Positions 42,564 through 42,630 of a stretch of 42,630 nt of DNA are shown piece after piece. The position numbers were made by a program, and so were the translations under genes. The first letter of the stretch is position 1. Every line of letters begins with the position of its first letter. The stretch is from assembly GCF_024622045.1 (NCBI RefSeq), contig NZ_JANKBP010000018.1, one strand, 5' to 3'. The notes beneath the pieces are model-generated. The model was not told the origin of the DNA, did not search any database, and saw nothing but the letters and a program-made list of their open reading frames with translations. Origin of the DNA: Rodentibacter caecimuris (GTDB taxonomy: Bacteria; Pseudomonadota; Gammaproteobacteria; Enterobacterales; Pasteurellaceae).

Positions 42564-42630
42564 ACGAATCAGACAATCTGTGTGGGCACTTGTTAATAGA
42601 CTTGTTAAAATATTTTTAATTTTGAAGTCT

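Noticed and set aside
1..42630. CRISPR arrays, tRNA genes, insertion sequences or prophage genes
   Set aside because: I saw no regularly spaced repeats, no cloverleaf-like tRNA, no transposase and no phage structural genes other than the T6SS parts that share phage ancestry.

Overview
The window looks like a chromosome segment of a Pasteurellaceae species. The 9-10 bp uptake signal AAGTGCGGT (usually AAAGTGCGGT) recurs on both strands, inside genes and between them, and it forms inverted pairs used as terminators. The guaA-guaB-birA neighbourhood also fits that family, and the DNA is AT-rich apart from one vgrG remnant. The uptake-signal type points to the Haemophilus/Aggregatibacter/Pasteurella side of the family. 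I cannot name the species.

Region 1 (1-28.5 kb) is an apparently complete type VI secretion system (T6SS). On the minus strand at the left are a PAAR tip gene, an intact vgrG and the first 37 codons of a gene running off the edge, probably VgrG cargo. A sigma-70-like promoter at about 3.0 kb then drives a tight plus-strand operon: tssB, tssC, tssE, tssF, tssG, an FHA-like gene, tssJ, tssK, tssL, a vasI/tagO-like gene, tssA and tssM. Two back-to-back terminators separate it from hcp (minus). Further right, all minus, is an effector island: a DUF4123 chaperone (VasW/Tec-like), a 959-residue VasX-like membrane-active toxin, an intact two-helix membrane protein that is the likely immunity protein, and two decaying copies of that immunity gene. 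tssH (clpV) follows, then a GC-rich, frameshifted vgrG remnant. Sheath (TssB/C), baseplate (TssE/F/G/K with TssA), membrane complex (TssJ/L/M), tube and tip (Hcp, VgrG, PAAR) and recycling ATPase (ClpV) are all present.

Region 2 (28.5-35 kb) is housekeeping: guaA, a HAD phosphatase-like gene whose motif IV aspartate is replaced by valine, a GFA-family zinc protein, guaB with a strong promoter, divergent birA, and an uncharacterised DUF5718-like gene.

Region 3 (35-42.4 kb) is a type I restriction-modification locus: hsdM, a collapsed rhuM-like remnant, hsdS broken by one missing A, an intact FRG-domain gene of unknown function, and hsdR. The window ends in an rRNA operon promoter and leader with boxA. 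The 16S gene itself lies beyond the edge.

The most interesting points are the VasX-like effector island with its eroding immunity array, the FRG-domain gene embedded in the hsd locus, the hsdS frameshift, the unknown gene behind vgrG, and the FHA-like T6SS protein that lacks the canonical phosphothreonine-binding residues.
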